DNA from: Sphingomonas sp.
GTDB lineage: Bacteria > Pseudomonadota > Alphaproteobacteria > Sphingomonadales > Sphingomonadaceae
NCBI RefSeq assembly: GCF_004799495.1
Contig: NZ_SSMY01000011.1
Location: forward strand, 186,001-250,000
Length of the DNA: 64,000 nucleotides
Direction: 5' to 3'
The position numbers and the translations under genes were made by a program. Below, piece after piece: positions 52,198 through 61,131 of the stretch (the stretch's first letter is position 1; each line of letters starts with the position of its first letter). The notes under the pieces are model-generated. The model made no database searches. It saw nothing but the letters and a program-made list of their open reading frames with translations, and was not told the origin of the DNA.

Positions 52198-53409
52198 TTA
52201 TTGGTGGTCGAGCATCCCGAGGATGCGCTTGGCGATGATGTTGTTCTGGACCTCGGTCGATCCGCCATAGATCGTCGTCGCCTTGCCGAAGAGCCAGGCG
52301 CGGACGTTGTGGAGTTCTTCGGAAGTGAACCCCTCGCCTTCCCAGCCGAGCCCCTGCAGTCCCTCGATCTCGATGATCAATTCGGCGCGTTCCTGGCCGA
52401 GCTTGGTGCCGACGGTCTTGAGGATCGACGACACTTCGCTGACCCCTCCGACCGCCTTCGATTCGGCCATCACGCGCATCGCGGTGAGCTGAAATGCGCG
52501 CCAGTCCATCTCCCATTTGGCAATCCGCGCGCGCAAGTCGCGGTCGGCGATCCTGCCATCCTCCTCGCCGACGAACTTCTTGGCGAGATCGGCAAGGCTC
52601 GGCCCCGACATCTGCAGCCGCGACCCGCCGCCCGACAGGTTGGTGCGCTCGTGCTGGAGCAGGCGCTTGCCGATCGTCCAACCCTGCCCTTCCTCGCCGA
52701 CCAGATTGCCCTTGGGCACCTTCACGTCGGTGAAGAACGTCTCGCAGAACGGCGACATGCCGCTGATCATCTTGATCGGCTTCACCTCGACGCCCGGCGC
52801 GGTCATGTCGATCAGCAGGAAGCTGATGCCCTTGTGCTTGTCGGACTTGTCGGTGCGCACCAGGCAGAAGCATTTGTCGGCCCATTGCCCGCCACTGGTC
52901 CAGGTCTTCTGGCCGTTGACGAGATAATGATCGCCCTTGTCCTCGGCGAAGGTCTGGAGGTTGGCGAGGTCGGACCCGGCGTTGGGTTCCGAATAGCCTT
53001 GGCACCAGCGGATCTCGCCCTTGGCGATCGCCGGGATATGCTCGTGCTTCTGCGCTTCCGAGCCGTACTCCAAGAGCGTCGGGCCGAACATCATCACGCC
53101 CATCCCGCCGATCGGGTTCCACGCCCCGACCCGCGCCATCTCGTCAGCCAGCACGCGCGCCTGCGCCTTGCTCAGCCCGCCGCCGCCATATTCCTTCGGC
53201 CAGGTGGGCACGCCCCAACCCTTAGCGCCCATCGCCTCGCGCCACGCCGTCATCTCCGGCGTTTCGCTGGTCGGCCCTTCGACGCTGGCGAGCGCGTTGC
53301 CCTTGCCCTTCAGCGACGGCGGGAAATTCGCGGCAAGGAAATCGCGCACCTCGGCACGGAAATCGTCGAGCGGGTCCGCGCTTGTTTGCGGTTCGGCCAA
53401 GGTCGCCAT
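52198..53409 (-). CDS. Acyl-CoA dehydrogenase (large-type partner, pair 2)
   Basis: GWGVPTWPKEYGGGGLSKAQ...WCQGYSEPNAGSDLANLQT...IYGGSTEVQNNIIAKRIL. Confidence 0.93.
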   Translation of the reverse strand: MATLAEPQTSADPLDDFRAEVRDFLAANFPPSLKGKGNALASVEGPTSETPEMTAWREAMGAKGWGVPTWPKEYGGGGLSKAQARVLADEMARVGAWNPIGGMGVMMFGPTLLEYGSEAQKHEHIPAIAKGEIRWCQGYSEPNAGSDLANLQTFAEDKGDHYLVNGQKTWTSGGQWADKCFCLVRTDKSDKHKGISFLLIDMTAPGVEVKPIKMISGMSPFCETFFTDVKVPKGNLVGEEGQGWTIGKRLLQHERTNLSGGGSRLQMSGPSLADLAKKFVGEEDGRIADRDLRARIAKWEMDWRAFQLTAMRVMAESKAVGGVSEVSSILKTVGTKLGQERAELIIEIEGLQGLGWEGEGFTSEELHNVRAWLFGKATTIYGGSTEVQNNIIAKRILGMLDHQ

Positions 53410-53455
53410 CGATGCTCTCCTATCGCGCGCCTGGGCGCGGTATCTATTCCATGAT

Positions 53456-53472
53456 TTGAAGATGCGGTACGG
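53456..53472 (+). promoter_or_regulatory. Shared 17-nt motif, site c
   Basis: TTGAAGATGCGGTACGG, 47-63 nt upstream of ACAD pair 2. Confidence 0.4.
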
Positions 53473-53496
53473 CTGTCCGCGCGTCAATCCCGAGTT

Positions 53497-55026
53497 TCAG
53501 CGCAACGGCCCGCCGACCGGCAGGTTCGCTTGCTCGAGCGCGATCGCCTCTGCTTCGCGCGCGCGCAGGATGTCGAGGTTCTCCTCGTGCCGCTGGCGTG
53601 TGATCGGGTAGAAGCACAGGATCAGCGCGCCGATCGTCCACAGCCCCATCGAGGTCGGGATGTAATGGACCAGCAGGCTGCGCACCATGTCGCCGGTGAC
53701 CGTGCCCGGCGCCGGCTTGTCGGGGAAATGCGACCAGGCGAGGATGCGCCCTGTCAGGAAAATCCCGATCGCGGTCGAGCATTGCATCATGAAGCTCGAC
53801 GCGGCGAAGAACGTCCCCGAATCGCGCCGCCCGGTGCGTACCGCCGAATCCTCGACGACGTCCGCCAGCATCGCCGAGGTGCTGATCAGCGAGATCGCGA
53901 CCATCGCGCCATAGGTCGAATCGATGAAGAACAAGGTCGGCATCAGCCGCGGGTCGCCCGGCGTCAGGAACATATGATTGAGCGCGAGGAACAGCGGCGT
54001 CAGCCCCCAGGCGACGCCCAGGATCGCGAACACCATCGCGGCGGTGCGCTTGCCCATATAATGCGCCGCGGCCGGAGCGAGCGGCGCGGCGATCGTCGCC
54101 GCCACAATGCCGCCGAGCGTCAGGAAGGCGAGCTGCCCGCCGTTGAGCTTCCACAGATACGTCCCAAAGAACAGGTTGATCCCCGTGTAGAGCCCGATCG
54201 CGCTGTACTTGAACACACCGAACCCGAAGATCGTTAGGAAGCCGCGGTTGCTGAACGACCGGAACATCTCGCGCAGGTGCGTGAACGCGCCGGTCCGCGG
54301 CGTGGTCGTGCTCTGTCGCAAATAGGGAATGCGGCTATGCGTGCCGAGCGCGCTGATCAGGATCACGGCCGCGATCAGCGCGGCACTGGTCAGCGCGAAT
54401 GGCGGGTAGCCCGCGGGGTTGAGCTGGCCGCGCGGATATTTGGGCGTCGACGCGAAGAAGGTCGCGAGGCTGATCGCGCTGAACAGATACGCCCCGGCAT
54501 AACCAAACCAGTAGCGGATCGAGAACAGCCCGGTCCGCACGCTGTAGCTGTCGGTCAGTTCGGGGGCGAGCGCGTTGCCCGTGATCTCGAACGCGCTGAG
54601 CGACATGCGGGTCAGCGCCGCGGTGACGAAGATCCATACGCCCATCGCCGCGTGGCCGAGTCCCGCGGGCGGGAACCAGGTGAGCGTGAAGAACAAGGCG
54701 ACGGGGACGATCGACCCGTACATGAACGGGTGCCGCCGCCCCCAGCGGCTGCGCGTGACGTCCGACCAGCGGCCGATGAACGGGTCGGAAAAGGCATCGA
54801 CGAACAGCGTCAACGCGATTGCCCCGGACACGATCGTCGCGGGCACCCCGACGACCTGGCTGTAGTAGAAAAGGAGGAAGGTGGTGAACGCCCCACCCTT
54901 TACCCCAGGCGCGACCGCGCCGACGCCGTAGGCCAGCCAGGTGAGCACCCCCATCTTGGGCACGGCGGCGCCCGCCGGCATGCTCGCACCACGCACCACA
55001 TCGTCTGACGCCACCGTCGCCGCCAT
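53497..55026 (-). CDS. MFS transporter (GPH sugar:cation symporter-like)
   Basis: YGVGAVAPGVKGGAFTTFLLFYYSQVVGVPATIVSGAIALTLFVDAFSDPFIGRWSDVTRSRWGRRHPFM. Confidence 0.92.
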   Translation of the reverse strand: MAATVASDDVVRGASMPAGAAVPKMGVLTWLAYGVGAVAPGVKGGAFTTFLLFYYSQVVGVPATIVSGAIALTLFVDAFSDPFIGRWSDVTRSRWGRRHPFMYGSIVPVALFFTLTWFPPAGLGHAAMGVWIFVTAALTRMSLSAFEITGNALAPELTDSYSVRTGLFSIRYWFGYAGAYLFSAISLATFFASTPKYPRGQLNPAGYPPFALTSAALIAAVILISALGTHSRIPYLRQSTTTPRTGAFTHLREMFRSFSNRGFLTIFGFGVFKYSAIGLYTGINLFFGTYLWKLNGGQLAFLTLGGIVAATIAAPLAPAAAHYMGKRTAAMVFAILGVAWGLTPLFLALNHMFLTPGDPRLMPTLFFIDSTYGAMVAISLISTSAMLADVVEDSAVRTGRRDSGTFFAASSFMMQCSTAIGIFLTGRILAWSHFPDKPAPGTVTGDMVRSLLVHYIPTSMGLWTIGALILCFYPITRQRHEENLDILRAREAEAIALEQANLPVGGPLR

Positions 55027-55066
55027 CCCGCTCTCTCCCGCTGGTCGGCTTTGCCGACTCCGGGTT

Positions 55067-55083
55067 TCGAACCTGCGGTATGC
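55067..55083 (+). promoter_or_regulatory. Shared 17-nt motif, site b
   Basis: TCGAACCTGCGGTATGC, 41-57 nt upstream of the GPH-like transporter. Confidence 0.4.
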
Positions 55084-55140
55084 GTATGGCGCGGGTCAAG
55101 ATATTTACGTCTCAGGAAAAACCGGCGTAACTTCGACCGT

Positions 55141-55845
55141 ATGACCACCGGATCGCTCCCCGACCGTGTCCGCCGAGCACTGCAGGTCGTCGCCGACCCC
55201 GCGCGGGCGCCGGCGATGCAGGCGTATATGAAGTCGGAGATGCCCTATCTCGGCGTCTCGACCGTGCCGCGGCGCGCGGCGTTGAAAGCGGTGTTCGCCG
55301 GGATCGAGTGGCCCGACGCCGCGGCGTGGCAAACCGACGTGCTGGCGCTGTGGCGCGGCGCGACGTTCCGCGAGGAACGCTATGCCGCGGTCGAGCTCGC
55401 CGCACTCAAATCCGCCCGGCGCTTCCACACGATCGACGCGCTGCCGATGTACGAGGAGATGATCGTCACCGGCGCGTGGTGGGACCATGTCGACGAGATC
55501 GCGACGCACCGGCTGTGGACGATCCTGCAGAACGACCGCGCGGCGATGCGCAAGGCGATGCTCGGCTGGTCGACCGACGCCGACATGTGGAAACGGCGAA
55601 GCGCGATCATCTGCCAGGTGCCCGCCAAGGCCGCGACCGATCTCGACCTGCTCTACACCTGCATCGAGCCGTCGATCGGCCGCTCCCAGTTCTTCCTGCG
55701 CAAGGCGATCGGTTGGGCGCTTCGGCAATATGCCTGGACCGACCCCGACGAAGTCGCGCGCTACGTCGCCGCGAACGCCGACCGGTTGAGCGGGTTGAGC
55801 CAGCGCGAGGCGCTCAAGAATGGCGGGAAGCGGCGCGGCGCGTAG
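55141..55845 (+). CDS. DNA alkylation repair protein (AlkD-like HEAT repeat)
   Basis: YMKSEMPYLGVSTVPRRAALKAVF...WWDHVDEIATHRLWTIL...FFLRKAIGWALRQYAWTDPDEVARYV. Confidence 0.9.
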   Translation: MTTGSLPDRVRRALQVVADPARAPAMQAYMKSEMPYLGVSTVPRRAALKAVFAGIEWPDAAAWQTDVLALWRGATFREERYAAVELAALKSARRFHTIDALPMYEEMIVTGAWWDHVDEIATHRLWTILQNDRAAMRKAMLGWSTDADMWKRRSAIICQVPAKAATDLDLLYTCIEPSIGRSQFFLRKAIGWALRQYAWTDPDEVARYVAANADRLSGLSQREALKNGGKRRGA

Positions 55846-55990
55846 CGCTTCCGCATTTTTTCGCTGTCCTACTGGCCGCGACTTGTGACACGGTTGCCGA
55901 AGTGCTGGCCGTTCGTCGTTCGGTTCATCGCATTTCAAAGCGCGCGTCCGGTGACTTTCGTAACCTTCGAGTGGCCGACCGGGGGATGAT

Positions 55991-57226
55991 ATGATTCGTT
56001 TCGACCATCGCGCGGTGCCGATCGTGCTCGCGGCCGCCGTCATCGACGTGATCGGCTTCGGCGTCGTCATGCCCGTATTGCCGGGGCTGGTGACGCAACT
56101 CGGCCACATGAATCTGACCGAGGCGACGCGCATCGCCGGCTGGCTGCTCGCGTCGTTCGCCGTCGCGCAATTCTTCGCCGGGCCCGTGCTCGGCAATCTC
56201 GGCGACGCCTATGGCCGCCGCGTCGTGCTGATCGCGTCGATGGTCGCCTTCTCGTTCGACTATGCGCTGATGGCGTGGGCGCCGACGCTGGGGTGGCTGT
56301 TCGTCGGGCGGATCATCGCGGGCACCGCGGGCGCGATCTTCGGGCCGGCAGGCGCGGTGATCGCCGACGTGACGCCGCCCGAAAAGCGCGCGGGGGCGTT
56401 CGGCTGGCTGGGCGCGGCGTTCGGGATCGGCTTCATTATCGGCCCCGCGCTCGGCGGATTGGTCGCCGATTACGGCACGCGGATGCCGTTCCTGCTCGCC
56501 GCGGTTCTTGCGGGCACCAATGCGATCGCGATGATCCTGTTCCTCCCCGAAACGCACAAGCGCGAGAACCGCCGTCCGTTCCACCTGCGCGACGCGCACG
56601 TGATCGGGTCGTTCAAGCCGCTGTTTGCCGCGGGCAACGCGGCACCGCTGCTGCTCGCCTGGTTCCTGTGGCAGGTCGGCGGGATCGTCTACCCCGCGGT
56701 CTGGTCGTTCTGGGGCGCGATCCGGCTCGGCTGGGGCCCGAAGGACATCGGGCTCAGCCTCGCCTGGGTCGGGCTGGGCAGCGTCATCGTGCAGGCGTTC
56801 GTGACGCAGCGCTTCATCAAGGCGATCGGCGAGCGCAAGACCGCGATCGTCGCGCTGACCGCGGGCACGCTCAATCTGTTCGCGCTGAGTTTCGTGACGG
56901 CGGGGTGGCAGGTCTACGTGCTGTTCCTCGGCGGGTGTCTCGGCCAGATGGGCTGGCCGGCGATGCAGGGCATCCTGTCCCGAATGGTCGATGCGACGCG
57001 ACAGGGCGCGTTGCAGGGCGGGATCGGCAGCATGAACTCGGTCGCGCAGATCCTGGGGCCGCTGATCGCGGCGCAGAGCCTGGCGTTCGGCGCGGCGCAC
57101 GGGTTCGACGGGCTGGCGTTCGTCGTCGCCGGGGCGCTGATCGGGAGTGCCGCGCTGATCATCGCGTTCCGGCTGCAGCCGTTGCGCTATGTCGACGATG
57201 CGAGCAACGTCGAGACCGCGCCCTAG
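55991..57226 (+). CDS. MFS transporter (TCR/Tet family)
   Basis: VIDVIGFGVVMPVLPGLV...GPVLGNLGDAYGRRVVLIASM...PPEKRAGAFGWLGAAFGIGFIIGPALGG. Confidence 0.92.
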   Translation: MIRFDHRAVPIVLAAAVIDVIGFGVVMPVLPGLVTQLGHMNLTEATRIAGWLLASFAVAQFFAGPVLGNLGDAYGRRVVLIASMVAFSFDYALMAWAPTLGWLFVGRIIAGTAGAIFGPAGAVIADVTPPEKRAGAFGWLGAAFGIGFIIGPALGGLVADYGTRMPFLLAAVLAGTNAIAMILFLPETHKRENRRPFHLRDAHVIGSFKPLFAAGNAAPLLLAWFLWQVGGIVYPAVWSFWGAIRLGWGPKDIGLSLAWVGLGSVIVQAFVTQRFIKAIGERKTAIVALTAGTLNLFALSFVTAGWQVYVLFLGGCLGQMGWPAMQGILSRMVDATRQGALQGGIGSMNSVAQILGPLIAAQSLAFGAAHGFDGLAFVVAGALIGSAALIIAFRLQPLRYVDDASNVETAP

Positions 57227-58020
57227 CCTTCCTTGCCCGGCCGCCGGGTCAGCGCCATGTCGAGGTGGCCGCCGGCGTCGATCAGCGTGACTTCGCCGGT
57301 GATCGCGCGGCTCAACGGGTCGAGCAGGTGGACGATCGGCGCGGCGATCTCGTCGGGTCCCGTCGCGAATCCCATTGGCACGCGGCTGGCGATGTTGGCG
57401 TTAAGCTTCTCGAACCCTTCGGCGCCCAATCGTTTCTCGAACCACCCCGTCCCGACATAACCCGGCGCCACCGCGTTGACCCTGACCGCCGGCGCGAGCA
57501 CCCGCGCGAGGCTCTTGGTCATCGTGATCAGCGCGCCCTTCGACGCGGCATAGGCGACCGACGACCCCATTCCGAACATGCCCGCGACGCTGGCGACGTT
57601 GACCACGGCGGACGCATCCTGCGCGCGCATCGCCGGGGCGCAGGCGCGCACCATCTGGAACGCGGCGATCGTGTTGAGGCGGTAGATGTCGACGAAATCC
57701 TCGGCGTCGAGCGCGTCCAGATCCTCGTGGTTGGCGAACTTGGTGCGACCGGCGTTGTTGACCAGGAAGTCGATCCGCCCGAACGCATCGGTCGCGGCCT
57801 TGGCGAGCGCGCGGCACGCGGCGTCCTCGACGATATCCGCCTGTACCGCGATCGCGCCGTTGCCAGCCGCCGCCGCGACCGTCTCGGCATCGTCCTTGCT
57901 CGACGCATAGTTGACCACACACCGCACCCTGCGCTCAGCGAGCATCCGCACGACGCTCGCGCCGATGCCGGTGCCGCCCCCGGTGACGATCGCGACGCGG
58001 CCTTCAAACCCCGTGCTCAT
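57223..58020 (-). CDS. SDR family oxidoreductase
   Basis: VAIVTGGGTGIGASVVRMLAERR...YAASKGALITMTKSLA; start M of MSTGFEGR. Confidence 0.92.
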   Translation of the reverse strand: MSTGFEGRVAIVTGGGTGIGASVVRMLAERRVRCVVNYASSKDDAETVAAAAGNGAIAVQADIVEDAACRALAKAATDAFGRIDFLVNNAGRTKFANHEDLDALDAEDFVDIYRLNTIAAFQMVRACAPAMRAQDASAVVNVASVAGMFGMGSSVAYAASKGALITMTKSLARVLAPAVRVNAVAPGYVGTGWFEKRLGAEGFEKLNANIASRVPMGFATGPDEIAAPIVHLLDPLSRAITGEVTLIDAGGHLDMALTRRPGKEG

Positions 58021-58631
58021 GCCTTGGCGCTCGGTCGTGCCGACACGCGCTCGTGCCACGCCTTCAGATGCAGCGCTTCGTCGGGCATCTCGACTCCGAT
58101 GAATTTGCCGAAATCGATCGTTGTCAGCAGCACGATGTCGGCCATCGAATAGGCATCGCCCGCCAGGAACGCTCGGTCGGCGAGGACCGTGTCGAATTCG
58201 CGCATGACATGGTCGATCCGTGGGCGGTTGCTCTCGCCGAACTCGGTATATTGATGCGGCACGACCTTCGCGGTCAGCGGGTGCGTGTGAACCCACACCA
58301 TCCCGATCGGCGTCATCAGCCGCATTTCCGCGCGGCGGATCATCTGGTCGATCTCGGCGGCCTCACGCGCGTCCGCACCGAACATCGGGGGTTTAGGATG
58401 AAGGTGATCGAGGTAGCGGCAGATCGACACGCTTTCGGTGATCACGCTCCCGTCGTCGAGCTGGAGCGACGGGGTCTGGCCCATCGGGTTGATCGCCAGA
58501 TATTCGGGCGACTTGTGCTCGCGCTTGAAGATTTCGACCTGCTTGGTCGGCAGCTCGATCCCCTTTTCGGCGGCGAAGATGCGGACGCGGCGCGGATTGG
58601 GTGCCGGATTTCCGGTGTTGAAGAACAGCAT
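58017..58631 (-). CDS. Glutathione S-transferase family protein
   Basis: MLFFNTGNPAPNPRRVRIFAAEKGIELPTKQVEIFKREHKSPEYLAINPMGQTPSLQLDDGSVITESVSICRYLD. Confidence 0.93.
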   Translation of the reverse strand: MLFFNTGNPAPNPRRVRIFAAEKGIELPTKQVEIFKREHKSPEYLAINPMGQTPSLQLDDGSVITESVSICRYLDHLHPKPPMFGADAREAAEIDQMIRRAEMRLMTPIGMVWVHTHPLTAKVVPHQYTEFGESNRPRIDHVMREFDTVLADRAFLAGDAYSMADIVLLTTIDFGKFIGVEMPDEALHLKAWHERVSARPSAKA

Positions 58632-58656
58632 TGATTTCCGCTCCCGATTCTCGTTT

Positions 58657-58673
58657 TCGAATTTGGCGTATGG
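58657..58673 (+). promoter_or_regulatory. Shared 17-nt motif, site f
   Basis: TCGAATTTGGCGTATGG between divergent GST and CoA-ligase. Confidence 0.38.
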
Positions 58674-58705
58674 CATTCGGGCGGCGCTTCGCCTAGCGGA
58701 TTGGC

Positions 58706-60235
58706 ATGAGCGCGGCCGATCTCCTGACCTCCGATTTCGCGACGCTGCCCGACATCATCCGCGAACATGGCAAGGAGCGCGGCGGCAAGACGGCGGTCGC
58801 CGACGACAATACGATCCTGAGTTATGCCGAGCTCGACGCGCTGATGGATCGCATCGCCGCGGCGTTGCAGCGCGACGGCGTCGAGCAGGGCCAATCGGTC
58901 GCGATCATCGCCTCGGCCTCGGTCGAATATGCCGCCGTGTTCCTCGGCACGCTCCGCGCCGGATGCGTCGCCGCGCCCTTGGCGCCGAGCTCGACCCCGG
59001 AATCGCTCGCCGCGATGATCGAGGATTGCGGCGCGCCGATTGTGTTCGTCGACGGCGACAACGCCACCGCGATCGCGGGCCAGGACATCGCGGCGAAGCA
59101 GGTTCGGCTCGACACGCAGGCATTCCACGACTGGCTCGCTCCCGAGGGCGCCAAGTCCGCGCCGGTGACGATCGACCCGAGTCACGGATTCAACATCATC
59201 TATTCGTCGGGAACCACCGGCACGCCCAAGGGGATCGTCCAGAGCCACGCGATGCGCTGGGCGCATATCGGGCGCAATTCGGCGGGCGGGTATGGTGAGG
59301 CGGTGACGATGAACTCCACCCCGCTCTATTCGAACACGACGCTGGTCAGCTTCCTCCCGACGCTTGGTTGGGGCGGCACGTCGGTGCTGATGAAGAAGTT
59401 CGACGCGCGGCGTTTCCTCGAGCTCGCGGAAAAGCACCGCGCGACGCACGCCATGCTGGTGCCGGTGCAGTATCAGCGGATCATGGGCCTGCCCGATTTC
59501 GACAGCTTCGACCTGTCGAGCTTCCGTCTCAAGACCTCGACCAGCGCGCCGTTCGCGCCCGCGCTCAAGGCCGATGTGCTCGCGCGCTGGCCGGGCGTGC
59601 TGATCGAATTCTACGGGATGACCGAGGGCGGCGCATCGACCGGGCTCAACGCGACCGAGCATCCCGACAAGCTCCACACCGTCGGCCAGCCGCTCGCCGG
59701 CCACGACATGCGGCTGATCGACGACGAGGGCAACGAAGTGCCGCAGGGCGAGGTCGGCGAGGTCGTCGGCCGCTCGCCCGCGATGATGACCGGCTATCAC
59801 GGCCGCCGGCAAGCCACCGCCGATGCCGAATGGTACGACAGCGAGGGCAACCGCTTCATCCGCCACGGCGACATCGGGCGGTTCGACGAGGACGGTTTTC
59901 TCATTTTGCTCGACCGCAAGAAGGATCTGATCATCTCGGGCGGGTTCAACGTCTATCCGGTCGATATCGAGGCGGTGCTTAAAACACATCCGGCGGTGCA
60001 CGACTGCACCGTGATCGGCGTGCCGTCGGAAGCGTGGGGCGAAACCCCGGTCGGCTTCTACGTGCCCGATACGGGTGTGAACGCGAGCGAGGCCGAGATC
60101 ATGGCGTGGACCAACGCCCAGCTCGGCAAGACGCAGCGGCTGTCGGCGCTCCACGCGATCAACGAGCTGCCGAGGAGCGCGATCGGCAAGGTGTTGAAGC
60201 GCGAGTTGCGCGACCGGCTGACTCAGGGGGGCTGA
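58706..60235 (+). CDS. AMP-dependent acyl-CoA synthetase/ligase
   Basis: NIIYSSGTTGTPKGIVQSHAMRW...ELPRSAIGKVLKRELRD; 509 aa. Confidence 0.94.
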   Translation: MSAADLLTSDFATLPDIIREHGKERGGKTAVADDNTILSYAELDALMDRIAAALQRDGVEQGQSVAIIASASVEYAAVFLGTLRAGCVAAPLAPSSTPESLAAMIEDCGAPIVFVDGDNATAIAGQDIAAKQVRLDTQAFHDWLAPEGAKSAPVTIDPSHGFNIIYSSGTTGTPKGIVQSHAMRWAHIGRNSAGGYGEAVTMNSTPLYSNTTLVSFLPTLGWGGTSVLMKKFDARRFLELAEKHRATHAMLVPVQYQRIMGLPDFDSFDLSSFRLKTSTSAPFAPALKADVLARWPGVLIEFYGMTEGGASTGLNATEHPDKLHTVGQPLAGHDMRLIDDEGNEVPQGEVGEVVGRSPAMMTGYHGRRQATADAEWYDSEGNRFIRHGDIGRFDEDGFLILLDRKKDLIISGGFNVYPVDIEAVLKTHPAVHDCTVIGVPSEAWGETPVGFYVPDTGVNASEAEIMAWTNAQLGKTQRLSALHAINELPRSAIGKVLKRELRDRLTQGG

Positions 60236-61011
60236 TGCAGAGTTTGAAAGCGATCATCGACGCGCTCGAGCCGGTCGACGGCGGGTGGAAGGGCGCGATC
60301 CCCGACACTTGGCTGCAAGGGCGGACGAGTTACGGCGGGCTGTCGGCGGCGCTGGCGCTGCACGCCGCGCAACAGGTGGAGTCCGACCTGCCGCCGCTGC
60401 GCTCGGCGCTCGTCGCGTTCATCGGGCCGTTGTCGGGCGCCGTCACGATCCGCGCGAGCAAGCTGCGCCGCGGGCGCAACGCCGCATTCATCCAGGCCGA
60501 CGTCGAAAGCGAGGCGGGTCTCGGCCTGCGCGCGACCTTCGTGTTCATGAGCGCGGTCGAATCGAAGGTCGATCATCAGGTCGGATCGCCGCCCGATTTC
60601 GCGCGTCCCGGTCCCGACGATCAAACATACAAGGGCGAGAACTCCAACTTCTTCATTCAGAATTTCGAGCTGCTCGACCGCCGCGACGCGACCGTCGGCC
60701 CGACCGAATGGCTCCGCTGGGTGCGGCTGCAGGACCGCGCGGGACTCGATCCGATGGTCGAGCTGGTCGCGATCGCCGATTGCCTGCCGCCCGCCGCGCT
60801 GAAGCTGGTCGGCGGCCCCGCGCCGTGCAGTTCGATGACGTGGCAACTCAACGTGCTCGGCCCGCAACCGGCGACCACCGACGGCTGGTGGCTGCTCCGC
60901 ACCAACGCCGATTATGCGAAGGGCGGTAGCTCGAGCCAGGAAATGATGATCTGGAACGCCGACGGCCAGCCGATCGCGGAGCAGATGCAGAGCGTGGCGA
61001 TTTTCGCCTAG
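60235..61011 (+). CDS. Acyl-CoA thioesterase (double hotdog, TesB-like)
   Basis: MQSLKAIIDALEPVDGGWKGAIPDTWLQGRTSYGGLSAALALHAAQQ...; ATG overlaps upstream TGA. Confidence 0.87.
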   Translation: MQSLKAIIDALEPVDGGWKGAIPDTWLQGRTSYGGLSAALALHAAQQVESDLPPLRSALVAFIGPLSGAVTIRASKLRRGRNAAFIQADVESEAGLGLRATFVFMSAVESKVDHQVGSPPDFARPGPDDQTYKGENSNFFIQNFELLDRRDATVGPTEWLRWVRLQDRAGLDPMVELVAIADCLPPAALKLVGGPAPCSSMTWQLNVLGPQPATTDGWWLLRTNADYAKGGSSSQEMMIWNADGQPIAEQMQSVAIFA

Positions 61012-61024
61012 CAAGTGAGCTATA

Positions 61025-61044
61025 GCGACAAATTGCGACAATTT
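61025..61044 (+). promoter_or_regulatory. Tandem 10-nt direct repeat (GCGACAAATT GCGACAATTT), possible OmpR-type binding site
   Basis: Two half-sites spaced one helical turn, upstream of EF-hand gene and adjacent OmpR-type TCS. Confidence 0.4.
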
Positions 61045-61131
61045 CCGCGTGGACTGACACGCGTGGGTGACGAAGGGTGGCGATAAGCAAAGGCGTTAGG
61101 AAGAACACCTTCCCTGTCGAGGATCGCTTTG

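Noticed and set aside
51086-53122. 678-aa ORF suggesting a fused double acyl-CoA dehydrogenase
   Set aside because: N-terminal ~300 aa are an out-of-frame reading of the upstream ACAD; true start is MAVLSEEQ at 52161, so two separate genes
58442-60154. 570-aa minus-strand ORF opposite acyl-CoA ligase
   Set aside because: Antisense shadow; the plus strand has clear AMP-binding motifs
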